Shown here: in pieces, positions 30,064 to 39,613 of the stretch
How the letters are laid out: each line of letters starts with the position of its first letter
Position numbering within the stretch: the stretch's first letter is position 1
Assembly: GCA_905221085.1 (NCBI GenBank)
Contig: CAJNBT010000007.1
Span: 1 to 64,000, forward strand
Source of the DNA: a bacterium
GTDB taxonomy: Bacteria; Bacillota; Bacilli; Lactobacillales; Streptococcaceae
Length of the DNA: 64,000 nucleotides
Direction of reading: 5' to 3'
Program-made: the position numbers and the translations under genes
Notes under the pieces: generated by a model
Told to the model about the DNA's origin: nothing
The model's database searches: none
What the model saw: only the letters and a program-made list of their open reading frames with translations

Positions 30064-31169
30064 TTTTCCTCCATAAATTTCAAATGCTCTTCAACCATTG
30101 TTTCGATAGTGTAGTTTCTAATAGTAGATAAAGCATTTTGAGATAATTGAACTCGTAATGAGTCATCTTGTAATACTTGGCTTAACTTTTGAAAAATAGC
30201 TTTCCAGTCATCAACCCTATCAATAACATATCCATTATAACCATTCGAAACAAGTTCAATTGCAGCAACACATGCAGATGTAGAAATAACAGGAAGTCCC
30301 TGCGACATTGCCTCGTTTACAACAAGTCCCCAAACATCCGACTTTGTTGGTAAAACAAATATATCAGATAGCTTGTAGTATTGTTTCAGTTCAGATGTCT
30401 GTAAAAAATCAATAAAATGAAAACGGCTATCTTGTCCAATAAGATCAAGTAAGTATTGTTTGTATTCACTATCAGGACTTGGCCCTACAATCAAACATTG
30501 TATATTGTCTGCTAAATTCTGAACAGCCTTGATTAGAACATCCACACCTTTACCAGGGATGATTCTACCAACAAATAAAATTGTTTTTTTAGTTGGACTG
30601 AATCCCAGTTTCTTTCTTAAAAATTGTTTTTCTTCCTCATCGACAATTTGATGTCGTATGTCTTTCTCTGATAAGGAAGTAAATGAATACCGATAAATAT
30701 TTTCTTTATTCACATGATAATGCGCTAAGAAATCATCACTGGACTGACTTGGGCTAAAATAATAGCAGGGTTTCGTAAGAATAAATTTTTTAAACTGGTA
30801 TTTTAAAAAATTCTCGCTTTCTGGTATCTTACCGCCATCAATTTCTAATACAAACGGTATCTTAGAAAAAACACACTTTAAATAACCAAATAATTCTGTT
30901 CGATAAGAATAGTTAGTCAAAAAAATATAGTCATACTTTTCAGGAATTAAATACTGAAATATAGCTGAATTTAATTTCTTCTCATCGATATTACCTTCAC
31001 TTAAAAAAATAGCGGTAAAATTTTTAAAAGTCTCTCGGTAATCAAATCTAATATCTTGAGCTCCTGTTGCTTCGAAAATAACAGTTAAATCTACAAATTT
31101 CCCAAGTTGATTATAGAAATCCACACGATAAGGCGATGGAATATTAGTTACAAATAATACTTTTTTCAT
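30060..31169 (-). CDS. Family 4 glycosyltransferase
   Basis: A 369-residue GT-B enzyme. The N-terminal acceptor domain begins VLFVTNIPSPYRVDFYNQLG; the C-terminal nucleotide-sugar domain has ILFVGRIIPGKGVDVLIKA and the E-x7-E type segment NEAMSQGLPVISTSACVAA. It extends the repeat unit at the cytoplasmic membrane face; donor and linkage cannot be read from sequence. Start and stop overlap both neighbours by four bases, indicating coupled expression. Confidence 0.9.
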   Translation of the reverse strand: MKKVLFVTNIPSPYRVDFYNQLGKFVDLTVIFEATGAQDIRFDYRETFKNFTAIFLSEGNIDEKKLNSAIFQYLIPEKYDYIFLTNYSYRTELFGYLKCVFSKIPFVLEIDGGKIPESENFLKYQFKKFILTKPCYYFSPSQSSDDFLAHYHVNKENIYRYSFTSLSEKDIRHQIVDEEEKQFLRKKLGFSPTKKTILFVGRIIPGKGVDVLIKAVQNLADNIQCLIVGPSPDSEYKQYLLDLIGQDSRFHFIDFLQTSELKQYYKLSDIFVLPTKSDVWGLVVNEAMSQGLPVISTSACVAAIELVSNGYNGYVIDRVDDWKAIFQKLSQVLQDDSLRVQLSQNALSTIRNYTIETMVEEHLKFMEEK

Positions 31170-32260
31170 GATTTATCTACAATTCTTTCATAAGTTTTTG
31201 TTAACTTATTAACCATATCAGACAGGTTATAACCCTTAGCAATAATTTTATCAACTGCTCCAGTATCCCGTCCTTTGGTCTCCAAAATCGTTTCACACCA
31301 ATATTTAACTGTTTCATCCAATGATAAAAAACGTATATTATCAGTTAAATTAATCTCACTTGGAAAATTATCAGAAACTACTAATTGTAAACCGTTGATT
31401 TGCATCTCTAGCACAGCTATACCAAAACCTTCAAAAAGAGATGGGAAAACACCTACATCAAATACATTAATCAATTTGTTTACATTAGAAGACTCACCTA
31501 AAAAACTAATCTTATCCAATATTCCTAATTGATTTGCTTGCTTTTTAATAACCTCTTCCAATTCTCCTTTACCAATCAGAACGAGATGAGCATCTTCTCT
31601 TTCATTGATAACCTCCGCAAAAACTTTAAGAAGAAAATCATGATTCTTCTGATAATCAAATCGCCCCACATGACCAATAACAAATTTATTTTCTAAATTT
31701 AATTCCTTACGTAAATCTTTAGATAATTGTGGACTATAGATGAACTTTTGAACATCAATAGCATTAGGAATAACTTCAAAAGAGTGATTCCCATACAACC
31801 ACTCTCCTGCTTTTTCCGAACAAGCCCATAGATGAGTAGCATATCTAGGAATTTGCTTCTTGAGTTGCTCATTCAAAAACTTCTTTAATAAACTTTTGTT
31901 TGTATAGTTTGTATTATGGCAATGTGAAATACGAATAGGAATATCACACTCTTTTGCAATAGCCAAAATTGTACTATTTCCTGCATCAGCATGCGCATGA
32001 ACTACATCATAATTTCCATCCAACATAATTTGTTTAATTTGGCGATAATTTTTTAGAGGATTCTTTCCTCTGGTAGGAACTCTAAAGATTTTACCTCCAA
32101 GATTTAAAATATCTTCATCGCGTACACCTTTGGACAATGTATGGACTAAAAAATCAATTTGAATTTTTTCAGAATGCATTTTTTCATAAACATTCATCAT
32201 AAAGGTAGATACACCGCCTCTATCCATACTCCCGCCGTTAACGTATAAAATCTTTATCAT
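31166..32260 (-). CDS. Family 4 glycosyltransferase
   Basis: A 364-residue GT-B enzyme from the start MIKILYVNGGSMDRGGVSTF, preferred because CTGGAG lies six bases upstream; the 15 extra upstream codons look non-coding. Motifs: IRISHCHNTNYTNKSLLK, VIGHVGRFDYQKNHDFLLKV and PSLFEGFGIAVLEMQINGL. It resembles streptococcal EpsF-type transferases. Donor sugar is unknown. Confidence 0.9.
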   Translation of the reverse strand: MIKILYVNGGSMDRGGVSTFMMNVYEKMHSEKIQIDFLVHTLSKGVRDEDILNLGGKIFRVPTRGKNPLKNYRQIKQIMLDGNYDVVHAHADAGNSTILAIAKECDIPIRISHCHNTNYTNKSLLKKFLNEQLKKQIPRYATHLWACSEKAGEWLYGNHSFEVIPNAIDVQKFIYSPQLSKDLRKELNLENKFVIGHVGRFDYQKNHDFLLKVFAEVINEREDAHLVLIGKGELEEVIKKQANQLGILDKISFLGESSNVNKLINVFDVGVFPSLFEGFGIAVLEMQINGLQLVVSDNFPSEINLTDNIRFLSLDETVKYWCETILETKGRDTGAVDKIIAKGYNLSDMVNKLTKTYERIVDKS

Positions 32261-32276
32261 ATCAACTCCAGTTCCA

Positions 32277-33446
32277 CTAGTATAAATTGAGTATATTTTC
32301 CACAAAATACTCTTTTGACAAATTAAAATTAGGATTCCTTTTACATTGACTCACTTCTTTTAGGGATCCTAGTATAGAAGTAACAGTTCTATCACTACAC
32401 ACTATACCGTACATATGTGTACTTTCTATACTCCCCCCAGTTGGGTAGCTCACAACTGGTGTCCCACAGGCAATAGCTTCTAAATTAGTTGTCGGATAAT
32501 TATCCTGTGTTGTCGGGTTGATAAATACATCTGCCAATGTGTACCAAGCAGAAAGTTCTTCCACACTATCTGTTGTGGCCAGACCAATAATCTCTTTAGG
32601 AAGTTTATTCAATTGTTCTTTTGATAACCCTATCAAAACTAATTGTTGATAAGATTTTAGCTGTGCAGACAATTCTAATAAATCATCCAATCCTTTACGC
32701 TGATCCCAGATAGAAGCCACACCAAGCAATACCTGTTTGCCTTCTAAGCTAAATTTTTTTCTCAATTCCTGAGCCTCTAATAGCCTTGGTTTAAATATCG
32801 TAGTATCAATACCATTATGAATAACTGTTACGGGGTATTCTTTCAAAAATGAATTGCTTACCAAATTTGCCAACCACTCTGATGGTGTAATAAGTGTCAA
32901 GTTTGGAACACCTGTAAACAAATTTTTTTTACGTTCAAAATTTCTAGATGAAAAATCAATTAATGACTTTGGATAATCGTTTTTTTGACTCGAATGATAG
33001 CACTGTCCAATCTCTTCACATTCTAAAGTATCAAAGTAAGCACCATGTCCAGTAAAAGCCCAACAATCATGTAAGGTCCATAAAATTTTCTTTCCGCAAG
33101 TTTTCAAATAGGAAAATAATTCTCCTACATGAATATAGTATCCATGTAAATTATGCAGATGAATAATATCAGGATCATATTCTTTCACCCAAGTAATAAA
33201 TTTTCTAGTTGCCGCTTTACTTCCAAAACCAGCATTATCAAAAATTCGAGCTTGTAGGACATGCCTATTTACATCCACTCTAGAACCTATTTTAACCGCG
33301 TAATCTCGATACTGTGACGGCACATGCTCACGTCCATATGCAATCTTAACTTCATGCCCCTTCTTTGTTAAAGCGGTTGCGATATCCGTACAAATTCTTC
33401 CTGTACTCCTAATACCACAAACAGTATTAATCATTAAAATTTTCAT
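32277..33446 (-). CDS. Family 4 glycosyltransferase
   Basis: A 389-residue GT-B enzyme: ILMINTVCGIRSTGRICTDI, HLHNLHGYYIHVGELFSYLK, WTLHDCWAFTGHGAYFD and CGTPVVSYPTGGSIE. The WTLHDCWAFTGH text is typical of a family found in many Gram-positive capsule clusters. It shares one base with the next gene upstream (33446). Specificity is not predictable here. Confidence 0.9.
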   Translation of the reverse strand: MKILMINTVCGIRSTGRICTDIATALTKKGHEVKIAYGREHVPSQYRDYAVKIGSRVDVNRHVLQARIFDNAGFGSKAATRKFITWVKEYDPDIIHLHNLHGYYIHVGELFSYLKTCGKKILWTLHDCWAFTGHGAYFDTLECEEIGQCYHSSQKNDYPKSLIDFSSRNFERKKNLFTGVPNLTLITPSEWLANLVSNSFLKEYPVTVIHNGIDTTIFKPRLLEAQELRKKFSLEGKQVLLGVASIWDQRKGLDDLLELSAQLKSYQQLVLIGLSKEQLNKLPKEIIGLATTDSVEELSAWYTLADVFINPTTQDNYPTTNLEAIACGTPVVSYPTGGSIESTHMYGIVCSDRTVTSILGSLKEVSQCKRNPNFNLSKEYFVENILNLY

Positions 33447-34669
33447 TAGGAGAATTCCTCTCTCAAATACTTTTCCAACTGTGTCATAAACTGCTCTTTA
33501 GAAAAGTGCTTTTCATAGTAATATCGAGCTTGCTTCCCTAACTCCTTTTGTTCCTCTATAGATAACATACTGAATTCACAAATATTTTTTGCCAACTGTT
33601 TCACATCTTGTTCAGGACTAACATAGCCACAATTTGCTTCCTCTACGATTGCTTTAGTATCTCCTGAAATTGCACCTATAATTGGTTTTCCTGCTGCCAT
33701 ATAAGATTGTACCTTTCCAGGTATAGTACGAGAAACTATCGAGTCTCCTATTAAAGAAACTAACATAGCATCTGATTTTTTATAGAATGTTGGCATTTCT
33801 TCTAAAGAACGTCTTCCATAGAAGGAAACATTCTTTAACTCCAATTCATGAGCCAATGCTTTCATACTTAGCAATTCCGTACCATCTCCAACAAAATGAA
33901 AATGAATTTTCTTGGGTAAATCGGTATTCTTTTCTATCAAACTGGCAGCTTTCAAAATAGTTTCCAAATTTTGTGCTTTACCAATATTACCAGCAAAAGT
34001 TAGGTCAACACTTTCTTTATTAACTCTCGATTCATCAGGTATAAAAAGATCTTCTGCATATTGTGGCAAATAAGTAATCTTTTGTTCTGTTATGTCAAAT
34101 TGGTTCACAAAATGATTCTTAAATGATGGACTAGTAACAAATATATAATCACTAGCTCGGTAAACTTTTTTTGAGATAAATTTAAACAGTTTGAAAACCA
34201 AGCTATCTTGTTTTACTCCTCCTACAGTTAAACTATCTGGCCAAACATCCATACAATATAGAAACAAAGGCTTCTTATACTTATTTTTATAAGCCATACC
34301 AGCCCATGCCATCATAACTGGAGATGTTTGATTTACAAAAACACAATCAAATTCTGATCCATCTTTTGCTTTATACTGTCCGAGTAGAACTCCTATCGAT
34401 GAACTAATAGCAAAACTAAAATAATTTAATATCCTATGTAAAGTATTTTTTCCTCTTGGAATTGTATAGGAACGAAAAACAGTAACTCCTTCTATAGTCT
34501 CTCGTCTATTTTGCCTATTCCTATAATCTGCATATATTTTACCTTCAGGATAATTAGGAATTCCTGTTAAAACAGTAACTTCATGACCTCTCTCAACAAG
34601 ATCCTCACAAATATCTGATAATCTGAAAGGTTCTGGTCTATAATGTTGACTAACAAATAAAATTTTCAT
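33446..34669 (-). CDS. WbuB-like family 4 glycosyltransferase, candidate L-FucNAc transferase
   Basis: A 407-residue GT-B enzyme: ILFVSQHYRPEPFRLSDICE, LTGIPNYPEGKIYADYR, CMDVWPDSLTVGG and LTFAGNIGKAQNLETIL. This combination is typical of the WbuB group. E. coli WbuB and the equivalents in fnl-containing capsule loci add L-FucNAc to the primed lipid (family knowledge). Its position next to the priming enzyme and the presence of fnlABC support that role, but it is inferred. Confidence 0.88.
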   Translation of the reverse strand: MKILFVSQHYRPEPFRLSDICEDLVERGHEVTVLTGIPNYPEGKIYADYRNRQNRRETIEGVTVFRSYTIPRGKNTLHRILNYFSFAISSSIGVLLGQYKAKDGSEFDCVFVNQTSPVMMAWAGMAYKNKYKKPLFLYCMDVWPDSLTVGGVKQDSLVFKLFKFISKKVYRASDYIFVTSPSFKNHFVNQFDITEQKITYLPQYAEDLFIPDESRVNKESVDLTFAGNIGKAQNLETILKAASLIEKNTDLPKKIHFHFVGDGTELLSMKALAHELELKNVSFYGRRSLEEMPTFYKKSDAMLVSLIGDSIVSRTIPGKVQSYMAAGKPIIGAISGDTKAIVEEANCGYVSPEQDVKQLAKNICEFSMLSIEEQKELGKQARYYYEKHFSKEQFMTQLEKYLREEFS

Positions 34670-34678
34670 TTCACTATC

Positions 34679-35272
34679 TTAACTCTCTCGTTTACTCCCC
34701 TCTACAATTCCTTTTCGTTTCAATACATAAGGTATTGTTCTTACTATGCATTTTATGTCCATTATTAATGACCTATTCTTCACATAGTAACCATCCAATT
34801 TTGCTTTAATATCTGTAGATAGATTGTCTCTACCATTGATTTGCGCCCATCCAGTTAATCCTGGTAAAACATCATTTGCACCGTATTTTTCTCTTGCCTC
34901 TATTACATCACGTTCACTTACCACTACTGGCCGAGGACCCACAATACTCATATCACCAACAAGAATATTGCATAATTGAGGTAATTCATCTAGAGATGTT
35001 TTCCTTAAGAAAGCTCCCACTCTAGTGATCCACTGCTCTGGATTTTGTAAATCTCGAGTTGCCACATATTTTGGTGATTCCACTTTCATAGTCCGAAATT
35101 TAAAAACATAAAAAGTTTTCTTGTGAATTCCAAAACGTTTTTGTTTAAATATTACCGGTCCTTCTGAATCCAACTTAATCGCAATTGCAATTAGGATAAA
35201 AACTGGACAAAATAACGTTATCGCTATTAAAGATATAGATATATCTCCTAATCGTTTTAATATACTGTACAT
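34679..35272 (-). CDS. Initiating phosphoglycosyltransferase (WciI/PglC-like)
   Basis: A 197-residue monotopic sugar transferase: one N-terminal hydrophobic re-entrant segment (ISISLIAITLFCPVFILIAI), FYVFKFRTMKVES, KTSLDELPQLCNILVGDMS then IVGPRPVV, and PGLTGWAQINGRDNLS. The short form without extra membrane helices matches PglC and WciI rather than full-length CpsE/WbaP. It transfers a sugar-1-phosphate (probably GalNAc, GlcNAc or a deoxy derivative) to undecaprenyl phosphate. It is preceded by a 389-bp AT-rich gap containing a candidate internal promoter. Confidence 0.92.
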   Translation of the reverse strand: MYSILKRLGDISISLIAITLFCPVFILIAIAIKLDSEGPVIFKQKRFGIHKKTFYVFKFRTMKVESPKYVATRDLQNPEQWITRVGAFLRKTSLDELPQLCNILVGDMSIVGPRPVVVSERDVIEAREKYGANDVLPGLTGWAQINGRDNLSTDIKAKLDGYYVKNRSLIMDIKCIVRTIPYVLKRKGIVEGSKRES

Positions 35273-35389
35273 AAATTATCTCTCACTATAAATACAAAGT
35301 TCATCTTATTTCCATTTATCAAATTAAATTTTTCAGCCTATGAAAGCACAAAAACTCAATATATATTTGAACACTCAATAATTTTCAAA

Positions 35390-35417
35390 AATATAATTCT
35401 TTTATCCTCTATGTCAA
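35390..35417 (-). promoter_or_regulatory. Candidate internal cps promoter before the glycosyltransferase block
   Basis: On the minus strand TTGACA (35412-35417) and TATATT (35390-35395) are spaced by 16 bases inside the 389-bp gap 35273-35661. The rest of that gap is AT-rich and I found no gene in it. Confidence 0.5.
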
Positions 35418-35661
35418 ATAAAACTTTTCTCCATCTAAAGAAAATTTATTTGTTTCAGTAATATATGAATTATCAATAATATATTAGAAGGTTCAATTCA
35501 ATTGTTCTTACAAACAGATCGAATATTTAATTTGAAGAAATATCGGTCTCTGAAATTGCAATCAGTATATAAGCTAGTAAACTAACAGATACATTCTATA
35601 AGATTACCATAGTTATATTGTAGAACCCCCCGTCCTTTTATATGGACTCCCTAACCTCATT

Positions 35662-36345
35662 TTATCTTTTACCATAATTACCATAACCACCGTAAGAGCC
35701 ATATTTTTCACGTTGAATATCAAATTTATTGAGAACGACACCTAAAAATGGTTTTCCTGTTTGTTCTAACTGGCTTTTCGCTTTTTGTACTTCTCTTCGT
35801 TTTGCAACTCCTGCCTCTACAACTAAAATAGATGCATCGCATTTTTGTACAACAATAGCTGCATCGATTACAACTCCAATTGGTGCCGTATCAACAATAA
35901 TATAGTCAAAATATTTACGTAAGGTTTCAATCATAATTTCAAAGTTATCACTTTGAAGAAGAGCTGTTGGATTAGGAGAAGCCACTCCTGACTCGATGAC
36001 AAACAAATTGTCAACATTTGTCTCACAAAGCCCATTTGACAAATCCTGAGTTCCAGCTAAATAGTCTGTCAAACCTGTAATTCTTTCTCTTGACTTAAAT
36101 ACTCCAGACATAACTGAGTTCCGAATATCTGCATCAACCAAAAGAGTCTTATATCCTGCACGCGCAAAAGCCCAAGCAATATTAGTAGAAGTTGTAGATT
36201 TCCCTTCACTAGGATCAACTGAGGTGACCGCAATAACTTTTAAGTTATTACCACTCAATTGTACATTTGTTCGTAAAGCGTTATAATACTCTTCTGCTTT
36301 TTTTACAGAGTTAAGTTTCTGTTGTGATAATTCTAACTTTGCCAT
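35662..36345 (-). CDS. wze: Capsule tyrosine autokinase (CpsD)
   Basis: A 227-residue BY-kinase: Walker A TSVDPSEGKSTTSTN, Walker A' LLVDADIRNSVMSG, Walker B YIIVDTAPIGV and a C-terminal tyrosine cluster (EKYGSYGGYGNYGKR, four tyrosines). Activated by Wzd, it autophosphorylates this tail to control chain length and export at the septum (pneumococcal knowledge). It is the last of the conserved regulatory genes. Confidence 0.97.
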   Translation of the reverse strand: MAKLELSQQKLNSVKKAEEYYNALRTNVQLSGNNLKVIAVTSVDPSEGKSTTSTNIAWAFARAGYKTLLVDADIRNSVMSGVFKSRERITGLTDYLAGTQDLSNGLCETNVDNLFVIESGVASPNPTALLQSDNFEIMIETLRKYFDYIIVDTAPIGVVIDAAIVVQKCDASILVVEAGVAKRREVQKAKSQLEQTGKPFLGVVLNKFDIQREKYGSYGGYGNYGKR

Positions 36346-36355
36346 CTCTTCTCCC

Positions 36356-37048
36356 TTACTTTACTTTATCCAGATTTGGAATGACTCCAAGGAGTGAAAT
36401 CTCCATAACATCTTCTATATCTTCTGGACGTTTTACACGATCATCAAATAGTTCAATCAATAGCACTACTACAATCACTAGGCTTGCTCCAAGACCTGCT
36501 CCAATCACAGTATTACGACGAATATTTGGTGATGATGGACCAATTGCTGGACGTGCTTCCTCAAGGGTTGTTACATCTGAAACACGAGTAATACTGATAA
36601 TTTTTTGAGCAGCTACTTCTCTCAAAGAGTTAGCAATACGGCTTGCCTCTTCAGGAACTCGATCATTAACTGAAATAGACACAATACGGGTATCAACTGG
36701 TACTGTCACTTTAATTTTATTAGCCAAGCCTTTTGGCGTCAAATCTAGTTTCAAATCAGACACAACTTTCTCCAAAACATCCTGCGATAGGATAATTTCA
36801 CGATAGTCTTTAACCAAGTATGATCCTGCCTGTAGGTCTTGATTGGTCAAACCAGATTTCTCTTCCTGATTCCGGCTAACTACATAAATCCGAGTCGTAC
36901 TAGTAAATTCAGGTTTGATAACAAAAGTACTATAAGCAAAAGCAACTGAAGAAGTTATAATTGCCACCAATAAAATGACTAACTTTCTTTTCCATAAAGC
37001 TCTGAATAGTTGCAATACATCGATTTCCAAAGTGTTTTTATCCTTCAT
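36356..37048 (-). CDS. wzd: Capsule chain-length regulator / kinase activator (CpsC)
   Basis: A 230-residue Wzz-type membrane protein with two transmembrane helices (about 22-42 and 176-200) around an extracellular domain, and a cytoplasmic tail that activates Wze. It begins [20 protein letters not shown]. It lies ten bases upstream of wze. Confidence 0.96.
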   Translation of the reverse strand: MKDKNTLEIDVLQLFRALWKRKLVILLVAIITSSVAFAYSTFVIKPEFTSTTRIYVVSRNQEEKSGLTNQDLQAGSYLVKDYREIILSQDVLEKVVSDLKLDLTPKGLANKIKVTVPVDTRIVSISVNDRVPEEASRIANSLREVAAQKIISITRVSDVTTLEEARPAIGPSSPNIRRNTVIGAGLGASLVIVVVLLIELFDDRVKRPEDIEDVMEISLLGVIPNLDKVK

Positions 37049-37056
37049 ATTTTCTC

Positions 37057-37788
37057 CTAAATTAATTGATCCATTATAATTTTTCTGGGATTTTCTACAA
37101 AAAGTTCTTTCGCCTTTTTCGCTCCATATTTCTTAGCAATGATATCGTATGCCTGTTCCATATATGGAGGTCTATCATCTAAATTGTGCATGTCACTTGC
37201 GATTACATGAACTAAATCACGTTCCAAAAAATACCTCGCTCGTTTTTTCATAAATTTATATCTTTCTCCAAAGAACTTAGGTTTTAGAACATGATAGCTA
37301 TTTATCTGAGTATAGCACCCCATATCAATCAGTTCACGAACACGTTTTTCATTATCCTCTAATGCATCGTAACGTTCAATATGAGCAATTACTGGCGTGA
37401 TTCCCAACATCAAAATATTGCTCAATCCCGTATGAATCTCACGATAGGGAGTATGCATGCTAAACTCAATCAAAGCATAGCGGCTATCATTAAGGGTAGG
37501 AATTTCTTTTTTTTCTAGCTTTTCTAGAATATCCAGAGTATAGTATATCTCTGCGCCATAAGCAATGACTAAATCATCTGCTACTTCTTTTGCAATTTCA
37601 CGAACCTTAATAAAATTTGTTGCAATCTTTTCTTCGGGAGTCTCAAACATTCCTTTTCGACGATGCGAAGTAGACACAATCATTCGAACCCCTTGATTAT
37701 AAGCTTCCTTTAACAGTGCTTTACTTTCTTCTATTGACTTTGGTCCATCATCTACATCAAAAACGATATGCGAATGGATGTCTATCAT
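37057..37788 (-). CDS. wzh: Protein-tyrosine phosphatase (CpsB)
   Basis: A 243-residue PHP-fold metal-dependent phosphatase: [39 protein letters not shown] and [15 protein letters not shown] supply the metal-binding His/Asp residues. It dephosphorylates Wze. It starts one base after the wzg stop. Confidence 0.97.
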   Translation of the reverse strand: MIDIHSHIVFDVDDGPKSIEESKALLKEAYNQGVRMIVSTSHRRKGMFETPEEKIATNFIKVREIAKEVADDLVIAYGAEIYYTLDILEKLEKKEIPTLNDSRYALIEFSMHTPYREIHTGLSNILMLGITPVIAHIERYDALEDNEKRVRELIDMGCYTQINSYHVLKPKFFGERYKFMKKRARYFLERDLVHVIASDMHNLDDRPPYMEQAYDIIAKKYGAKKAKELFVENPRKIIMDQLI

Positions 37789-37789
37789 T

Positions 37790-39235
37790 TTACCTACCCT
37801 CCATCACATCCTGTATAGCTGCTTTAACTGCAGCTAAACTACTATCATCTATTTCCATCATATAGAGGTTACTGTCTGGCATTGCATAAGAAGGAAGATC
37901 CATCCGACCTGTCCCTTTTAAATCTTGAGAATTTACTTTATAGTTCCCTCCACTTTCCAATTGAGTATTCACTAGAGCCATCATCGTCTCAATCGGCATA
38001 TTTGTCTGAAGGGAATCCTGCAAGCCTTGAAGAATACTACTATAGTTTTTCAAGGCCTCTGTAGAAGTCAACTTCTGAATAATTGCTACAATAACCTTTT
38101 GTTGGTTTCGACCACGATCACGATCTCCATCCGCTAATGAATACCGTTCACGAACAAAGCCAAGAGCTTGCTCGGAATTAAGGTGAACATTCCCGACTGG
38201 GAAATGGAACTTCCCATTTTGCAATGAAAACTCTTGTTCATTATCAACATCTACTCCACCCAACAAGTCAATTAATTTCAAAAATGATGTAAAGTTCAAA
38301 CGAACATAATAATTAATATCTACACCATAAAGATTCTCGAGGGTGTGAATGGATGAGTCAACCCCGTATATACCAGCATGAGTCAATTTATCCTTTTGAT
38401 TGTTACCACCATCAGCAATAGGAACATATGAATCTCGAGGAGTTGTTGTAAGAAGGATTCTCTTCGTATCCCTATTGACCGTCATCAAGATATTAACATC
38501 TGAGCGAGAAACTGAGCTAATGGCACCGTAAGTATCAATACCACTAACATAGATATTGAAAAAGCGATCTTTAGATACCTTAGGAGTCTCAACCTCTTTA
38601 GTCATCTTTTTAGTGTAAATTTTCTTGATTTTAGAAGCATAATCCGGATACTCTGCCTCAATAATATTCTCAAACACGCTATTTAAGACAATAGCTTTAG
38701 CTTCTCCAGAAATCAAACTTTTATAAGTTGACAAGTAAGAAGTACTTTTATCAACCGTCAAATCCTTATTTTGACTCGTCTTAATATCAGCGATTAACTT
38801 TTGAATATTCTCATTATCCGTCCCAGTTGGCCCTATAACACTAGATAATTGGGCAACATTATTGATATCACTATCCTTTAAAACTACAACACTGAGAGAA
38901 TACTCTGAATAATTTGAAGTTGCATTAATATGACTTGTAAATCCTACAAATTGTTGCAGAGCAAATACAGAAACTGAACTCACTAACACAGCCAGTGTTA
39001 AAAAGAAAATCGTGAACTTTTCGGCTTTTTTATAGATTATTAATAGTGTGGCAATCACAGCAACCATCAAGGCAAATACTGCGACCACTATATTAACGTG
39101 CCTGAAAGCAAGTATATTGTACTTAAAGATTAAGAACAATAAAAAACCAACTAACAATAAATAGATAGTCAACAAAACTATATTAACACTTCGCTTCACT
39201 TTCTTTGAACGTGATTTTTTAAAACGTCTACTCAT
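37790..39235 (-). CDS. wzg: LytR-CpsA-Psr family capsule attachment protein (CpsA)
   Basis: A 481-residue membrane protein starting [17 protein letters not shown] (three in-frame codons further upstream are unlikely to be used). It has N-terminal transmembrane helices (about 20-110), an accessory domain and the LCP domain with [17 protein letters not shown] and [14 protein letters not shown] arginines that bind polyprenyl pyrophosphate. LCP proteins attach capsule to peptidoglycan. It is the first gene of the cps operon. Confidence 0.96.
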   Translation of the reverse strand: MSRRFKKSRSKKVKRSVNIVLLTIYLLLVGFLLFLIFKYNILAFRHVNIVVAVFALMVAVIATLLIIYKKAEKFTIFFLTLAVLVSSVSVFALQQFVGFTSHINATSNYSEYSLSVVVLKDSDINNVAQLSSVIGPTGTDNENIQKLIADIKTSQNKDLTVDKSTSYLSTYKSLISGEAKAIVLNSVFENIIEAEYPDYASKIKKIYTKKMTKEVETPKVSKDRFFNIYVSGIDTYGAISSVSRSDVNILMTVNRDTKRILLTTTPRDSYVPIADGGNNQKDKLTHAGIYGVDSSIHTLENLYGVDINYYVRLNFTSFLKLIDLLGGVDVDNEQEFSLQNGKFHFPVGNVHLNSEQALGFVRERYSLADGDRDRGRNQQKVIVAIIQKLTSTEALKNYSSILQGLQDSLQTNMPIETMMALVNTQLESGGNYKVNSQDLKGTGRMDLPSYAMPDSNLYMMEIDDSSLAAVKAAIQDVMEGR

Positions 39236-39263
39236 GATTAACACCTATACATTTAATACTACT

Positions 39264-39292
39264 ATTATATCACTTTTTTACGATAAATTCTA
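39264..39292 (-). promoter_or_regulatory. Main cps operon promoter
   Basis: TATAAT (39264-39269) lies about 29 bases upstream of the wzg ATG, with a weak TAGAAT (39287-39292) at 17-base spacing. The layout matches what I recall of the pneumococcal cps promoter. Confidence 0.65.
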
Positions 39293-39351
39293 CATTTACC
39301 GAGTTTATAAACATCCTTAGATATAGATTATTTGGACATCATAAGCACTGA

Positions 39352-39486
39352 TACTATTCTAAAATCTCTTCAAAGCATACCAGTACCACCGTATCATAGT
39401 TATATGTTGCTGGGGACAATCTCAAAACAAGTCTTTGAGATTCTGTGTATATCTTCCTAGTCGCTCTTTGATTTCCATTGAGCATT
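39352..39486. repeat. Degenerate RUP-like element upstream of cps
   Basis: Fragments such as AAAATCTCTTCAAAGCA, AATCTCAAAACAAGTCTTTGAG, TCGCTCTTTGATTTCCATTGAGCA follow the RUP pattern with many changes. It fills part of the roughly 340-bp gap between wzg and the lipoprotein gene; no gene was seen in the rest. Confidence 0.5.
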
Positions 39487-39554
39487 AAACCCTCAAAATA
39501 ATACAGCATTTCATTTACAATTCAACACAACTAGACAACTACTAGCCCGTACAG

Positions 39555-39584
39555 CAAAAAAACAGCCCTATCAAGATGGCTTTA
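39555..39584 (-). terminator. Weak terminator after the AliB/AliD-like gene
   Basis: On the minus strand a short AAAGCC/GGGCT stem is followed by a run of seven T, about 30 bases beyond the stop codon. Confidence 0.5.
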
Positions 39585-39613
39585 TAAAAACCATCCAATA
39601 GAACTGCTCCTTA

